The notes: a model not told the origin generated them from the sequence alone. DNA of 64,000 nt from Cunninghamia lanceolata (GCA_027924645.1 BSBN01000297.1:124001-188000); one strand, 5' to 3'; numbered from the stretch's first letter, positions 34,279 through 45,676 are shown. Translations and numbers: made by a program.

Positions 34279-36560
34279 ATGTTTACATCACAAGTCATAG
34301 ACGTAGTAGACCACCCCCCAAAGTTTAAATGACATCCATTTAAATATATGGAAACCAATCCAGATGGTGCTTTTTCTAGCATTCCATATGGTTTTTTACA
34401 TATAGAGGATGTGAGGATGTACATCCACACAAAGATAGAAGAATATAATCATGTGAACTTGGGACAACTATGGGTAAATGACCTAACTGATGATGACTTT
34501 GAGATGAAACATGAATACAAGGGTTTGACGGAGAAGAAGCTAGATGTATGGAACAACTTCCCCATGTTCTATGAGGATGTTTGGGTTAAATATGTATTGA
34601 GTCATATTCATGATAAGTTCATGTGGTTGGATCTGCCACACATGATCAACAAAGAGGCAATTAGGGTTGTAATAGGGTTATGTTCCTCCAGAACAGTTCT
34701 AGCATTAAAGTCTGTGAGAAATGATGTGGTGATGAAGCTCACCAGAGTGAAGTTTGACGAGCGAGCTCTTACCGTAAATGATATTGAAGATCCTGCAGTG
34801 AGGTATGCATCAATGGTGATTGGATACAAGATATTCTTCACAAATAGAGAAAACTCTATCTCTGCCACAACAATACATATTGCATATCAAGTGGTAAAAG
34901 AAAACAAAGACTTTGACTTGTGTGAATTGCTGAGACAACAGCTAATGAAAAACCTTTAAAAAACCAAAGAATCCCAGTATCCTTTCCGGTATGGTTCCCT
35001 GATGATATGCCTACTATTTTTCTTTCTCAGAGAGATTCTCAGAACAAAGAACATAGTATGGTTGAGAGATATTCCTGTTGCGGTATAAATCAGAGATCAT
35101 ATAAGAAGGTTGGGCAACTTAGAGACCCAAAATGTTGCATTATGGGGTTTCTTTAAGAATTTCCAGGAGAAAATGCATGCAAGAGAAAGGATTACTAGAA
35201 GGTTGTAGAGAAATATAAGAATGATATCATTTTCATGGTGGGTAAAGATGAGTGTATAATGGAAGTTGTGGAACCCAAAATAGTCTGGATTCTGGAGATG
35301 GGCTATGAAGTTGTTAAAGACATAGTCATTGGGCTTGTAGATCTAATGCTGAGCAAACCAAGAGACACATCTATAGAAAGATTTGGAACATATGAAGAAA
35401 AATCCACTGAAATGCATTTGAAGCACAAGGACAAAGAAATAAAGAAAGATGCTGAGAAAATGAGGACTAAATTAGAGGAGAGAGTATGACCAAAAAACAC
35501 TACGAAGAAATCAAAAGACATACTTGCTCCACCAAAAGAGTCTCCTAGCATAAGAAGGTTAACTAGGACCTCTACCTCCTCTCCTACTGCTCCAAAATCC
35601 TCCAGAACCATGCCTGCAACAAGTTTAGAGAAGAAAGCAGCATCTAGTGCTTCTACACATCAACAACCTTCTAAGAGAAGAAGAGTAAAGGAAAAAGCCA
35701 CAAGGAAAAGATATATCAGTCATGATGATGAGGAATAAGAGGAAGAAGAAGAAGAAGGACCTCAGTTGGTCCAGAGAAAGAAAAGAACATCTCAAGCCTC
35801 CGGAGAAGATCCTTGTACCAAGAAAGTAAAAATTGATACTGTTGATACCAGAAGTGAAGAAGAAAGTGAGAAGGAAAAGGAAGGCTTCATCTTCAAAAGA
35901 AGAAAAGAGAAATCTAGTGAAGGATTTGAGTCTCCTAAGAGACAAGGAAAGAAAGATAAATCAAGTCTTCCACCCCTACAACTTGAAGCTACTGTAAGTG
36001 CTATAACAGAATATGGAAATCTAAAAGAAGTAGCAGAACTTTATGATGAAAGATCCTCAAATGACAAATCAATCATTGAAACAACAATAATTAGGTACGT
36101 GGATGTTTTTAATGTTGCTTTAATAGAGATTGATCAATTACCTGAAAGTCTCGCTAGTGTGTTAACAAACAGGAGAGATGAGGCTATGAACAATGATACT
36201 AAAATGAGAAATAAAGCAATTGAGAAAATTTTTCCTTCAATTTTTGCTCAAGATAAGACTAAAGCTATTCAAAGGTTAGCTAAAGAATTTAGAACAAAAA
36301 GGAGATTGAACACCTTAATGTATAATGACAAAGAAGAAATACAGAGGCTAGAAAAGGAGACCTTGAAAATAAAAACAAATGTCTTCAAGGAAATGAAAAT
36401 TAATACAATTGAAGAATGGTCCTCTTCTGAGGAAAGAGAAAAGGATGATGATCATCCTGAGAAAAATGAAGAGACTGGAGCAACAAGAACAAATCAAGTT
36501 ATTCAAACTGAGCAAAATGTGTCACCTCCTCCAGTAATGACAGTACCAGTGGCATACTAG
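34279..36560 (+). pseudogene. ORF2 of the inner element, unknown conserved protein
   Basis: I do not recognise this protein. The first Met is at 34279 (MFTSQVIDVVDHPPKFK); a TGA follows PKFK, and the frame continues to 34959. The N-terminal domain of about 220 residues is homologous to 37652-38340: EDVRMYIHTKIEE, KKLDVWNNF, YVLSHIHDKF, RVVIGLCSSRTV, KFDERALTVNDIEDP, DFDLCELLRQQLMKNL. A second block lies at 35160-35489 (FKNFQEKMHARERI-like, then EPKIVWILEMGYEV). A Ser/Lys/Glu-rich linker with nuclear-signal-like clusters (SKRRRVKEKATRKR) follows, then a helical C-terminal part at 35766-36560 (LAKEFRTKRRLNTLMYN, EEIQRLEKETLKI). Frameshifts lie near 34970, 35490 and 35740. The coding sequence is fused at 36535 to the middle of the 3' LTR. 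Confidence 0.75.
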
Positions 36561-37489
36561 AATTCTCCACATTCCACCGTAGATGAATATTTTGCTATGC
36601 GAATTTGAGGATAAGTTTATGGATGTCAGAAGTGTGTTGTCTCCAAGTGGTAAGCATTTTTGTGGTCTGCATGTTGAGTTGTGAGAAAACTATTAGTTCA
36701 TGTTGTTGTTACTTAACTAGTAGAGCCGACCTAAAGGTGTTGAGGTTATGTGGAGCTAAGTCATGTATGGAACAAACTTATGGGAGTAAATATAGGTTAA
36801 GCTGACCTATCTAAATGTGCTACATGCCTTGGTTCTCTCTGTAAAGTGTATAGGGTTGAGTTTTAGGCCAATAGGACAAGAAGTTACACGGTACATCTTT
36901 ATGCCGACCTATTTGATGTTTTGCTTGATTGCACTATATAAACAAGATTGAATTTTTATGTGGAGTGGGGTGTGGATGTGAAGGAATTAAGTGTGTGTGT
37001 GTGAGTGAAATCTGATGCGGAGAAGGATAAGATAAGATTGTGGTGAAGATGAAGTGTGTTAAGTCAGTATTCTGAGCTTCAGTGGAACTGCATCTCCAAC
37101 ATAATTCAGATGCATTACTAGCAGTTCATATTTGGCAGTGAGCCACCCCTTCTATCTCTTCCTATTCAGGATAGTGAGTCCTTTGGCAGTGAGCCACCTG
37201 TAGTGAGCACTTCTTTTATGGATAGTGAGTCCTTTTGGCAGTGAGCCTAATTGTAATCGATATTTTTATTCATATATATATGTGAGCTAATACTCACCAT
37301 GGTTTATCTCTTTTTGGGTTTTCCACATAAAAATCTGGTGTTCATGTGTTATGTATTATGATGGTTGATTTCATGCTTTCCTTTCTTATTGCAAATTAAA
37401 TATGCTATGTGGAATGAATGTTTAAATGCTTAAGTGGTTTCAGAGAATACTAATTCACCCCCCCATCTCAGTATTCTGGGTGTTTAACA
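36535..37489 (+). repeat. 3' LTR of the inner element, missing its first 369 bases
   Basis: Aligns from 31721 to 32660 of the 5' LTR. The junction with ORF2 sequence is at TAATGACAGTACCAGTGGCA, which is LTR sequence from its first base. The polypurine tract, the ORF2 end and LTR bases equivalent to 31352-31720 are absent. It ends TGTTTAACA followed by ATGCC. Confidence 0.9.
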
Positions 37490-37494
37490 ATGCC
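37490..37494. repeat. Target-site duplication ATGCC, right copy
   Basis: Pairs with 31347-31351, confirming that the deleted inner element integrated, or was deleted after integrating, as a unit bounded by its LTR ends. Confidence 0.88.
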
Positions 37495-37651
37495 TGATCA
37501 TTTTTTATCTCATTTGATCGAAGCGAAGTGAATTGAAGAGATAAAGGAGAGCTGAAGACATCCAACATTTCGACCAAGAAAACCCTATCATCGCATTCTC
37601 AAGTATTCTTCAGTTTCTCTAGTTAAAACCCTTGTTCTTGAAGCTATTAAG

Positions 37652-40600
37652 ATGGTTGCATCCTTTACTCAATTGATCAACATTACTGATGAACCCCAAC
37701 CAAAATTCAAGAAACACCCTTATAAGGCAATGGAAGTTGATAGTAGCGGAGCATTATCTAATGTTCCTGCATTTGTGGTATACACGGAAGATGTTAGGAT
37801 ATACATTCATGCAAAATTGGAGGAAATTGATCATGGCAAATTTGAAACCCTAAGGCATGAATTGTTAGATGATGGTGATATACATTACAACCCTAAATAT
37901 GCCAACATTGAAACAAAATGTTTGGATGTTTGGAAAGATTTTTTGGATTTCTATAGTGAGCATGACTAGGTTAGGTATATCCTCAGTAGAATTCATAATG
38001 AATTCATATACCTTGACAAACCTCATCAAATAACGAAAGAAGTTATTAGGGTTGTAACAGGACTATGCTCCACTAGAACCATACCACAATTAAAATCAAT
38101 CAAGAATGAAAAGGTCAGTGAATTGACTGGTGCCAAATTTGACAAAAGAGCTTTAACAATTGATGACATTATTGATCCTAGTGTAAGATATGATGTAATG
38201 GGAATTGCATGCAAAGTGTACTACTCCAACAGAGAGGGATCTACAACTGCTACAGCCCTATCAGATGGCTAAAGAGGGTAAGAATTTTGATTTGTGTGAA
38301 GTAATGAAGGATCAATTGTTAGAGAATCTGAGAAGAACAAAGGAGACATGATATAACTTCAAGTATGGTTCATTAATCATTTGTCTGGCATTATACTTCA
38401 TGAATGAGTTATCAGGATTTAAAGGAAAGATATGGCAACAAGATAGCCCAGTAGCAGCACAAATCAAATAATACATAAGAAGCTTTGACTCACAAAGCTA
38501 TAAGATTATCTTTTGGGGTTTCTTGAAAAATTTCCAAACTGAAATGCATAAAAGGGATAGAATCTCTTCTGATTTGGTTATTAAATACAAAGATGGCATA
38601 GCCTTTCTTATGGACAAAGATTGTTGCTATATGGTAGTAGTTGAGCCGAGGACTTCATGGATTCCCAAGCTTCCATATGAAGTACCTGATGAGGAAGTTA
38701 AGGCCTATGCTAAGATTTTGTTAAGTCTGCCTAAAGACCCTAAAGGTGAAAGATTTGGAACTAGTGAAGAAATTTATGACAAAATATGCAAGAAAAGGGT
38801 TAAAGAACAGGTAGAGAAGAATAAAGGAAAGTTATTCAAAAAGTTTGGTATCCCACCCGAAGGTTTCACTGCTCAAAACACTATAGAACATGCTGTGCCT
38901 CTCACTTCTGAGCATCCCACACCAAGAAGATCAGGTAGATCTACTTCTCAATCTACTGCTAGTATACCACAACCCACTTTCTCTACTAGACAGACCCAAG
39001 TCTTTGAAGGTCAAACACCAATGAAATCCAAGGGAAAACAATCAAAGAAGAAGGAAACTGTTGTAGAAGAGTTTGAGAGTGATAAAGAAGAAGAGGTAAT
39101 TTCAAAGAAACATGAAAAGGAAAAGAAGAAAAAGGAACCAAGGGTCAAGGTGAAGGCCAAAAGAAATAAGAAACAAGGTATAGAAGCAACTGAAGAAGAA
39201 GAAGAAGAAAAAGAGCCAACTCCTCCTCCCAAGAAGAAAAAGAAAAATGACTCCCAGGTACCAATATCCTCTTCTAGAGGACCTATGTCTCTAGATGTTG
39301 TCTATAATGCTATTATTCATCACAATTTGTTTGATGAAACTATGGTACTCTTCTCAGAATCTACTCCTGAAGATCAAGTCATCATTGAAAAGGTTGTTTT
39401 TATGTACATGATGAGATATAATAAATCTCTAGAGGAGATCTTTACTAGAGTACCGGAAAAGCCTACAGAAAGCCCTAAGAAGGGATAGAGAAGAAGTTGT
39501 GGCCCTAGATGAAAAACTCAGACAAGATGCCTTGGATAAAGTTGGGGTTTCCCTTTCAGAAGAAGAAAAAGAGAAATTAGTTCAAAGGCAAGCACAAGAG
39601 CTTAGAACAAAACACAAAGTAAACACTCTCATGCAGAACAAAAGGGAAGACATTGAAAAAATCACAAGAGAAACTGAAGAAATCACTCTTAAAGTGCTTG
39701 GTGAAGTCAGAGAAATAGAGGATGTGAAACAGTCACATGTTTCACCACCACAATCACCTCATTATGCTACTACATCCTCTCCAAAGAAAGAACAAATTGA
39801 GAAGGAGAAAATTGTTGAAAATATGCAAGATACTGATTCTATTCCTCAAGACAATCAAAAAGATGGATAGAGTGTTCTAGAGAACATTGAACAAGTGGAT
39901 GATCAGAAAAGTGTGCAAGATCAACAAAATGTTCTAGTAAATACAAAGCAACATGAAGAACCTGCCAAGATGTGCTTGTTGATGATAAAAAAAAGACCCT
40001 GTAGAAAAGTCAAGATGGAGCAGAAGAGATTGGTCAAGGATCAACTGATTCTTTCACAGATTTATTAAACTTACAAATACAATTTCAACTAGTTGTCACT
40101 CTTCAACTGCTGCAGGTCCCAATCAATTAAGGATAGGTTGACTTGACAAGCATCTCTCCTTTACACAAATTGCATCTCGGTGATATACTACATGCCTCAA
40201 CAAGAAAAGAGTTTTTACAAGAAATTCTAAAGAAATCCAATGCAATAGAAGATGTTGTGAAGTTGATACAAAAAGGGTTACCAAAGGTATCCATTGACTC
40301 CTCTCTGCCTCCAGAGCCTCCCACATAGAGCAAAACGTAGAACAAGAGGCAACACGAAGAATAAATGACAAAAGAATGGCTGAGATGGCTAACAAATGTT
40401 TTAATGCACATGACAAGCTTAAAGAAAACTTGAAGAAATTCAAAGCTTGCATTGATGAGGCCACAACATTATATTTGTTATGCCTAAAATGGCCAAACTC
40501 CACAAAGTAGATCAAAGCTCGGATGGACTCTATTGAGTCACAAATTTTTAAACTGGCCAAGGTTTATGATTTGTCAAAGGACAAGATTGATGCAACAAGG

Positions 40601-40909
40601 GCACAAGTGGAAAACCTGCATGCACAATTATTTCAACTACAGGATCAAAGAGAAAACATAAAGAAACAATTTGGTCAGTTGAAAGAGGTAGTAAATCTAA
40701 GACTTGCCTCAATGTCTGGTTTACAGGGGGAAGTAGAAAAGGTAGAGCAAAAGATGAGAACCCCAAGAAACCTAGAGGAAGCTAAGGAAATATGCATTGA
40801 GTGTGAATGTCAGAACCATATGCTAACCTCAGACTGGCATTTAGACTGCCACTATTCAACAACTCAAGGTAATCTACAAGGCCATCATACCATCCAAGTG
40901 ACTTGTTAG
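37652..40909 (+). pseudogene. ORF2 of the outer element, unknown conserved protein
   Basis: Homologous to 34279-36560 and longer because the 3' end is kept. The start MVASFTQLINITDEPQPKFK at 37652 follows an upstream leader. The N-terminal domain (37652-38340) has a TAG at 37967 where the inner copy has Trp, and a frameshift near 38270. The second block at 38523-38760 (FLKNFQTEMHKRDRISSDL, IKYKDGIAFLMDKD, VVVEPRTSWIPKLPYEV) is open. Then come a Ser/Thr-rich stretch and a very basic/acidic linker (KSKGKQSKKKE, a seven-Glu run) at 38880-39250, and a helical part at 39260-39870 with AQELRTKHKVNTLMQN. A coiled coil at 40523-40780 (DATRAQVENLHAQLFQLQDQ) ends it. Its place after gag and before the polypurine tracts is where some Sireviruses carry an envelope-like ORF. 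That is one possibility; a captured host gene is another. No signal peptide or membrane span is evident. Confidence 0.75.
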
Positions 40910-41050
40910 AGCAATGTAAATAAAACAATTTTTGATGTATATAGTATTGCAGAGGTATTGAGTAGACTGGCAGTACCATTTTGGTTTTCAAAGGTACAAT
41001 TTTGTAACTAAATAACAAAGTCAGAGGAAGTACAATTTAGAAGTTTTTTG

Positions 41051-41189
41051 TAAGGGGGAGTCCATTTAATATTTTGGATTGATACAAACAAAGGATGTCA
41101 ATCCCTTTGTTCTTGATGTCAAAGGGGGAGAGAGAGAAACATATGTCTAAGGGGGAGTATATGTTGCCATCAATGACAAAGGGGAAGAT
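41051..41189 (+). promoter_or_regulatory. Four polypurine tracts before the 3' LTR of the outer element
   Basis: TAAGGGGGAG (41051-41060), AAAGGGGGAGAGAGAGAAA (41121-41139), TAAGGGGGAG (41149-41158) and AAAGGGGAAGA (about 41178-41188). The last abuts the LTR start at 41190 and is the likely plus-strand primer. Repeated polypurine tracts are, from memory, a hallmark of Sireviruses. Confidence 0.85.
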
Positions 41190-42981
41190 TGTTAGCAATA
41201 TATATTGTCATTGATGTCAACACAGTATATATACATTGATGACAACATATCAGATGGAAATGTATAGATAGACTTGTACAGAGGAAGACAAACCAGTCTG
41301 GGAGAAGAGAAAATAGTCTAAGTATGGGGAGATGATTTGTTTTGGTTTTGAGCATGATGTGGAGGTAATCACTCATGTTCTTGCATAGCTCTTGCATTCC
41401 CACATGTATATCTAATCAGTTGGGTGTATCGCACTTAACTACAAAAAGCAAAAATATCACTAAGGCATTCACAGTGCTCATCCTAAGGCAGTGTCATCTT
41501 AAGTTGGTCCGCATTTCTCCGCAGAGAAATATTTTATCTTGTGGTTCTGAAGATAGCTTTACTATGGTATTGAAATGATAAATCCAAGTTTTCAAGTGCT
41601 CATATCATTTGTATGAAAAGTTACAAGGGGTAGAGTATAGACCATCACTTAGACAGAGGCAATGCGGTCTATTCCGGAACCTGAATACAAAAGGTTGAGT
41701 TTTGCGGAGGATGAAACATGTATAGATCAGTCATTAGAGGGTGTGTAGAGACACTACATGTTCCAAGGGATATCGGGTATGATCCGCATGCAGACAAATT
41801 TAATTTTCCGGTATTGCATCAAGTTATGTCTGCAAGTAAAGTGTAGAGTATAACTGTCCTCCAAACTCCTAGTTATTCATGCCAAACTTTTGAGTTCCTC
41901 TAGAATCATCAAACAAAGGTGTGCAGATCTAACAAGAAGCATATAATGATGTTTTAGCTCATTCCCAAAAGGTTTCAGGTCTTGGAATTCATCGCAGCAT
42001 CATATTTTGAGATGTGAAGTATCACATGTGATCCGGGATGATCTATTTTCTACAGACAGTCATGTTTCATGTCTTGCGGATGCATAGATTGAGTTGATAC
42101 GTCAATAGTAAGGAGTGTGAAGGTTGTTGAGTTCATGTGTGATTGAATTCTTAGTCCGCATAGAGTTTTTGGCTTCTCCCCAATTGTATGAAGAGGAACA
42201 ATTAGTAGTATTGAGCAGTTTGAGCTGACTGGTTAAGTATCTGGCATATATACAGATGATCCTGATTAGTTTCCTTATCTTTGAATGTATGGAGAGATGC
42301 ACATTGATACTCTTAATGAAATACTGAGGTCCACAACGAGTTTTTCTTATCATATTGTATGTTTTAAGGCCGACTTGTGAAGAGGTACATGTTTCATCTA
42401 ATGATGTTTTGATGCCGACCTAATCAGTGTTTTGAAGTGATGTAGAGGATATTTATAGAAGATAAATTTCATTTGTAAAGACACAAGGTGTATGTGAACA
42501 CAACAGAGCAAAGGGCAAGACATGAAGTGCGCAAAATCAGTTTGAGGATATATATATCAAGTAGAAAAGGCAGACTGCATTATCAACATAAGTCAGATGT
42601 GTTCTTTATAACAGTCCATACATTTGTACTACCTTTGTAAAATCTACTGCTTTGAGCAAATACTTAGGGAGTAGTATCTTCCTTGGGTGGTAGCCCTAAA
42701 TTAAAGTTGTAATACAGGGAGTAGTAGCTTCCTTGGGTTGAAGCCCTAAAACAAAGTTCTAACATTTTTGTAGTGAGCATATTATATTGTGAGCTAACAC
42801 TCATCGTGGTTTTTCCATGTCTTAGGGTTTTCCACGTAAAAATACTAGTGTCTGTGTTGATTCTTGTGTTGCATGATTTCATTTTTGTTCTACATGTTAT
42901 TCAATTTTATTTGTTGATATTTGGTTAAGTTTTAGTATGTGCTAATTCACCCCCCATCTCAGCACCTCATAGTGTTAAATA
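41190..42981 (+). repeat. 3' LTR of the outer element (1792 bp)
   Basis: Starts TGTTAGCAATATATATTGTC and ends GTGTTAAATA (the 5' LTR has GTGTTCAACA, so the final CA has become TA). Followed by GGGTT. Confidence 0.92.
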
Positions 42982-42986
42982 GGGTT
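42982..42986. repeat. Target-site duplication GGGTT, right copy
   Basis: Pairs with 27457-27461. The host sequence is the RNase H end of the minus-strand copia element. Confidence 0.9.
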
Positions 42987-43401
42987 TGGTGAAGATGTTT
43001 GTGATTTGCTCTGATGTCTGACAGTACTGGAGATCAATGATATATTCATGAATTAACTCCCAAATGCAGCGCATGTGGATCTCAATATGTTTGGTTTGTT
43101 GGTGATGGACCAGATTGCGAGAGATTTGAATTGCACTTTGATTGTCACAAAAGATGATTGTAGGCTTCCGGAAGGGAATACCAAACTAAGTGAGAATATT
43201 CTAAAGCCAAATGACCTCAGTAGTAGCATTAACTGCTTCCTGATACTCGGCCTCTGTAGATGAAAGAGCAATTGTAGACTGCTTGCTCAACCAAGAAACT
43301 GTATTGAAACCAAGTGAGAAGCAATACTTTGAAGTGGACTTGCGATCCTGAGAATCGTCAGCCCAATTCGAATCTATGTCCCACCAAGTCAATATCCACA
43401 C
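42987..43401 (-). pseudogene. Copia RNase H
   Basis: Shows DDSQDRKSTSKYCFSLG, TVSWLSKQSTIALSSTEAEY with the catalytic Glu, and then, frameshifted, HQQTKHIEIHMRCIWELI and NIFTKP. The final residues are on the other side of the insertion. Stops and a frameshift near 43200 break it. Confidence 0.9.
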
Positions 43402-44400
43402 TCACTGCATAATTAATCCCATAATTGTGAGTGCCCTATACATAGTGAAGAATCTACTTAGTTGCTTTCCAATGCAGCTTATGTGACTTCTGCATGAACT
43501 TGGAGACCATGCCCACGACATATGATAGATCAGGGATTGTGAGTCAAGTATATGAGACTCCCAACAAATTAGTGATACAAAGTAGCATCCACCAAAGGGT
43601 GAAGAACAATGAGCCTCAAGTTTGACCCCGAATAGAAATGGAGTTAGCATAGACTTACAATCAGCCATGCCAAATCTAAAGAGCATATCAAGTGCATACT
43701 TGGGCTGTGCAATGAAGATACTAGAAGAAGATTGAGTGATCTCAATCCCCAAGAAGTAGTGCACAAGGCCCAAGTTTGACATCAAAAAACAATTGTGAAG
43801 AGCAATTTTCATTGTCTTGATGGTGGATGAGTGACTCCCTGTCAGCAACAAGTCATCAACATAGAGAACAAGGAAGGTGATAGTATCATCCTACTATAGA
43901 ATATAAACATTTGGATTAGAATGGCACCAAGTGAACCCTACTGACAAAAGGAAGAAGTCCATCTTGGGATACCGGGCTTGAGGGACCTGTTTGAGGCCAT
44001 AGAAAGACTTCTGAAGACAGAAAACAAGTGAAGGATCATGTATGAACCCCTCTGGATGCTCTATGTATATCTCCTCCTAAAGGTAACCATGAAGAAAAGC
44101 ACTCTTCACATCCATATGATGAACTTCCCAATGATGGGTTGCAACAATAGCAAGAACAAGTCGAATGGAATTCATTCTGGCAACTGGCGCAAAAGTCTTA
44201 GAGTAGTCAATCCCAAGAACCTGGGCGAATCCTTTGGCGACTAGACAAGCCTTATGGTTATCAACTGACCCATCTACAACAAATTTTGTCTGGTAGATCC
44301 ACTTGCATTGAACAAGTTTCCTCCCCTTAGGAAGGGGGACTAAATCCCAAGTATTGTTCCTCTTCAAGGAACTAAACTCTTTTGTATAGTAGCATCCGAC
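43402..44400 (-). pseudogene. Copia reverse transcriptase
   Basis: The N-terminal part at 44367-44077 has NNTWDLVPLPKGRKLVQCKW, ACLVAKGFAQ, DYSKTFAPVARM and the first catalytic Asp in HHMDVKSAFLHGYL. The middle, about 44070-43870, is frameshifted. The catalytic YVDD is at 43852-43863, followed by LLLTGSHSSTI and the LVHYFLGIEI and QPKYALDMLFRFGM motifs. Damage includes a two-stop cluster just before YVDD near 43895. Confidence 0.92.
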
Positions 44401-44524
44401 TCGGGGACATCAAAAGCTTTTTGAAAAGATTATGGATCGGAAGCTGAAGCAATCAAGAGATGTGGACTCTTCTCAAACTGTGACCTTGTTCTTCTGGCAT
44501 CTGAAGGATCATCAATCCAATCAC

Positions 44525-45610
44525 CTACTGACTCCAATGTCTAATGAGCCCAAAGAGGTCAAGTAGGAGAGTTTTGAGGAGAATCATCACTCTTTGAATG
44601 ATGACTAGGAGAGGAGGAAGATGAATCCTCATCATCATTGTCGCTATCTGAAGTGGAGGAAGAAGACTCCCCATCAAGACCAGGAAGATTAAGATCCTCA
44701 AAAGAACTATCATGTCGTAGCGTCTCTAAAGTGATGGTAGATAGAGAAGTGGTAGGAGAAGAACTGGAAACATCCTCCTCGAAACGAACAGTCCTCTCAA
44801 TGAACAACTCATGTGTGGTGAGGTGGAGAAGCCTGTAGCCTTTGACACCATCTGGGTACCCAACAAATATGCAAGGCTTGCTCTGCAGATCCATAGCCTT
44901 GCATTTCTCTGCTAGAATGTGGGCCCATGCAAGACAACCAAACACTCGAAAGTGCTTTACTATGGGTTTCCAGCCAGTCCAAGTTTGAAAAGGAGTAACC
45001 ACCTTCACAACTTGGTGAGGAACTCGGTTCTAGATGTAACACACACAATTGATGACCCCTACCCAATATTGAGGTGCCATGGACCTGGAGTGAACCATAC
45101 ACTTGGCCATCTCTTTCAAAGACTTGGTTTCTCGCTCTGTGACACCATTTTGTTGTGGATTGTAGGGGACTGTGTGCTAAAGATCAATGCCCTATGTAGT
45201 ACAGAACTACTCAAACCTCTAGTTGACATATTCCCCCCATTATCGGTACACAGAAACTTGATGGCTTTCGTAGATTGTTTTTCTGCAAAATCTTTAAAGT
45301 CCTGAAAAGACTCAAAGACCTCAGACTTTTGTTTTAAAAAATATACCTAGATGTACCTAGAAAGATCATCAATAAAAGACATAACATATTGAACCCTGCT
45401 GAAATAGGGATGTGGAAATGGGTCTGCAAGTCACTATGTACTAACTCCAGAAGGTGTGTGGCCCTCCATGCTTTGCCTTTAACATATTTCTCTTCAATAT
45501 TCTTACCAAGAATGCATCCTTGGAAAACTCCATCATAAAACTGAATAGAAGGCAACCTTGAAACCATGTCTTGTTGACTGAGGTACTGCAAGTAGCGGTA
45601 GTTCAAGTGG
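44525..45610 (-). pseudogene. Copia integrase
   Basis: The core begins near 45510 with GKAWRATHLLELVHSDL, the Asp being the first catalytic residue. The middle, 45305-45010, is frameshifted and matches the copia DNGGEF and ERKNR blocks only weakly. The C-terminal part at 45008-44559 has TPFQTWTGWKPIVKHFRVFG, the AHILAEKCKAMDLQSKPCIF block, GYPDGVKGYRLL and then a Ser/Asp-rich linker that normally joins integrase to RT. The gag-pre-integrase His/Cys finger is partly visible near 45560-45640. Confidence 0.82.
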
Positions 45611-45676
45611 CCAAATCGTTGATGTCACAAACAACTCACCTCATATGAGTGAGTGAGCAAAGTAAGTGAAAGAAAA

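Larger units (their letters stand above)
31352..37489 (+). mobile_element. Inner non-autonomous LTR retrotransposon, relative of the outer element
   Basis: Inserted in the same orientation into the outer element with the duplication ATGCC. It has a complete 1309-bp 5' LTR, the same initiator-Met primer-binding site, a gag-like ORF with coiled coil and zinc knuckles, an ORF2 homologous to the one at 37652-40909, and a 3' LTR missing its first 369 bases. No pol domains. LTR overlap identity is about 91-92% by eye (roughly 18 differences in 195 and 13 in 170 sampled bases), similar to the outer element it sits in. Confidence 0.88.
27462..42981 (+). mobile_element. Outer non-autonomous LTR retrotransposon, Sirevirus-like, with gag and a second ORF
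   Basis: LTRs of 1792 bp on both sides, initiator-Met primer-binding site, gag-like ORF (29244-30600), then an ORF2 of unknown function (37652-40909), four G-rich polypurine tracts, and the 3' LTR. No protease, integrase or reverse transcriptase can be found in about 6 kb of its own internal sequence, so it must use enzymes from another element. Multiple polypurine tracts and the gag coiled coil with zinc knuckles suggest descent from a Ty1/copia Sirevirus. It inserted into a minus-strand copia element and was later hit by a related element at 31352-37489. By-eye LTR identity is about 90-92% over sampled stretches. Confidence 0.88.

Noticed and set aside
35303..35945. Minus-strand ORFs over ORF2 of the inner element
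   Set aside because: Complement of the acidic/basic linker; low complexity without own motifs. The same applies to 39011-39232.
44638..45305. Plus-strand ORFs over the copia integrase
   Set aside because: Shadows of the minus-strand integrase and its Ser/Asp-rich linker.
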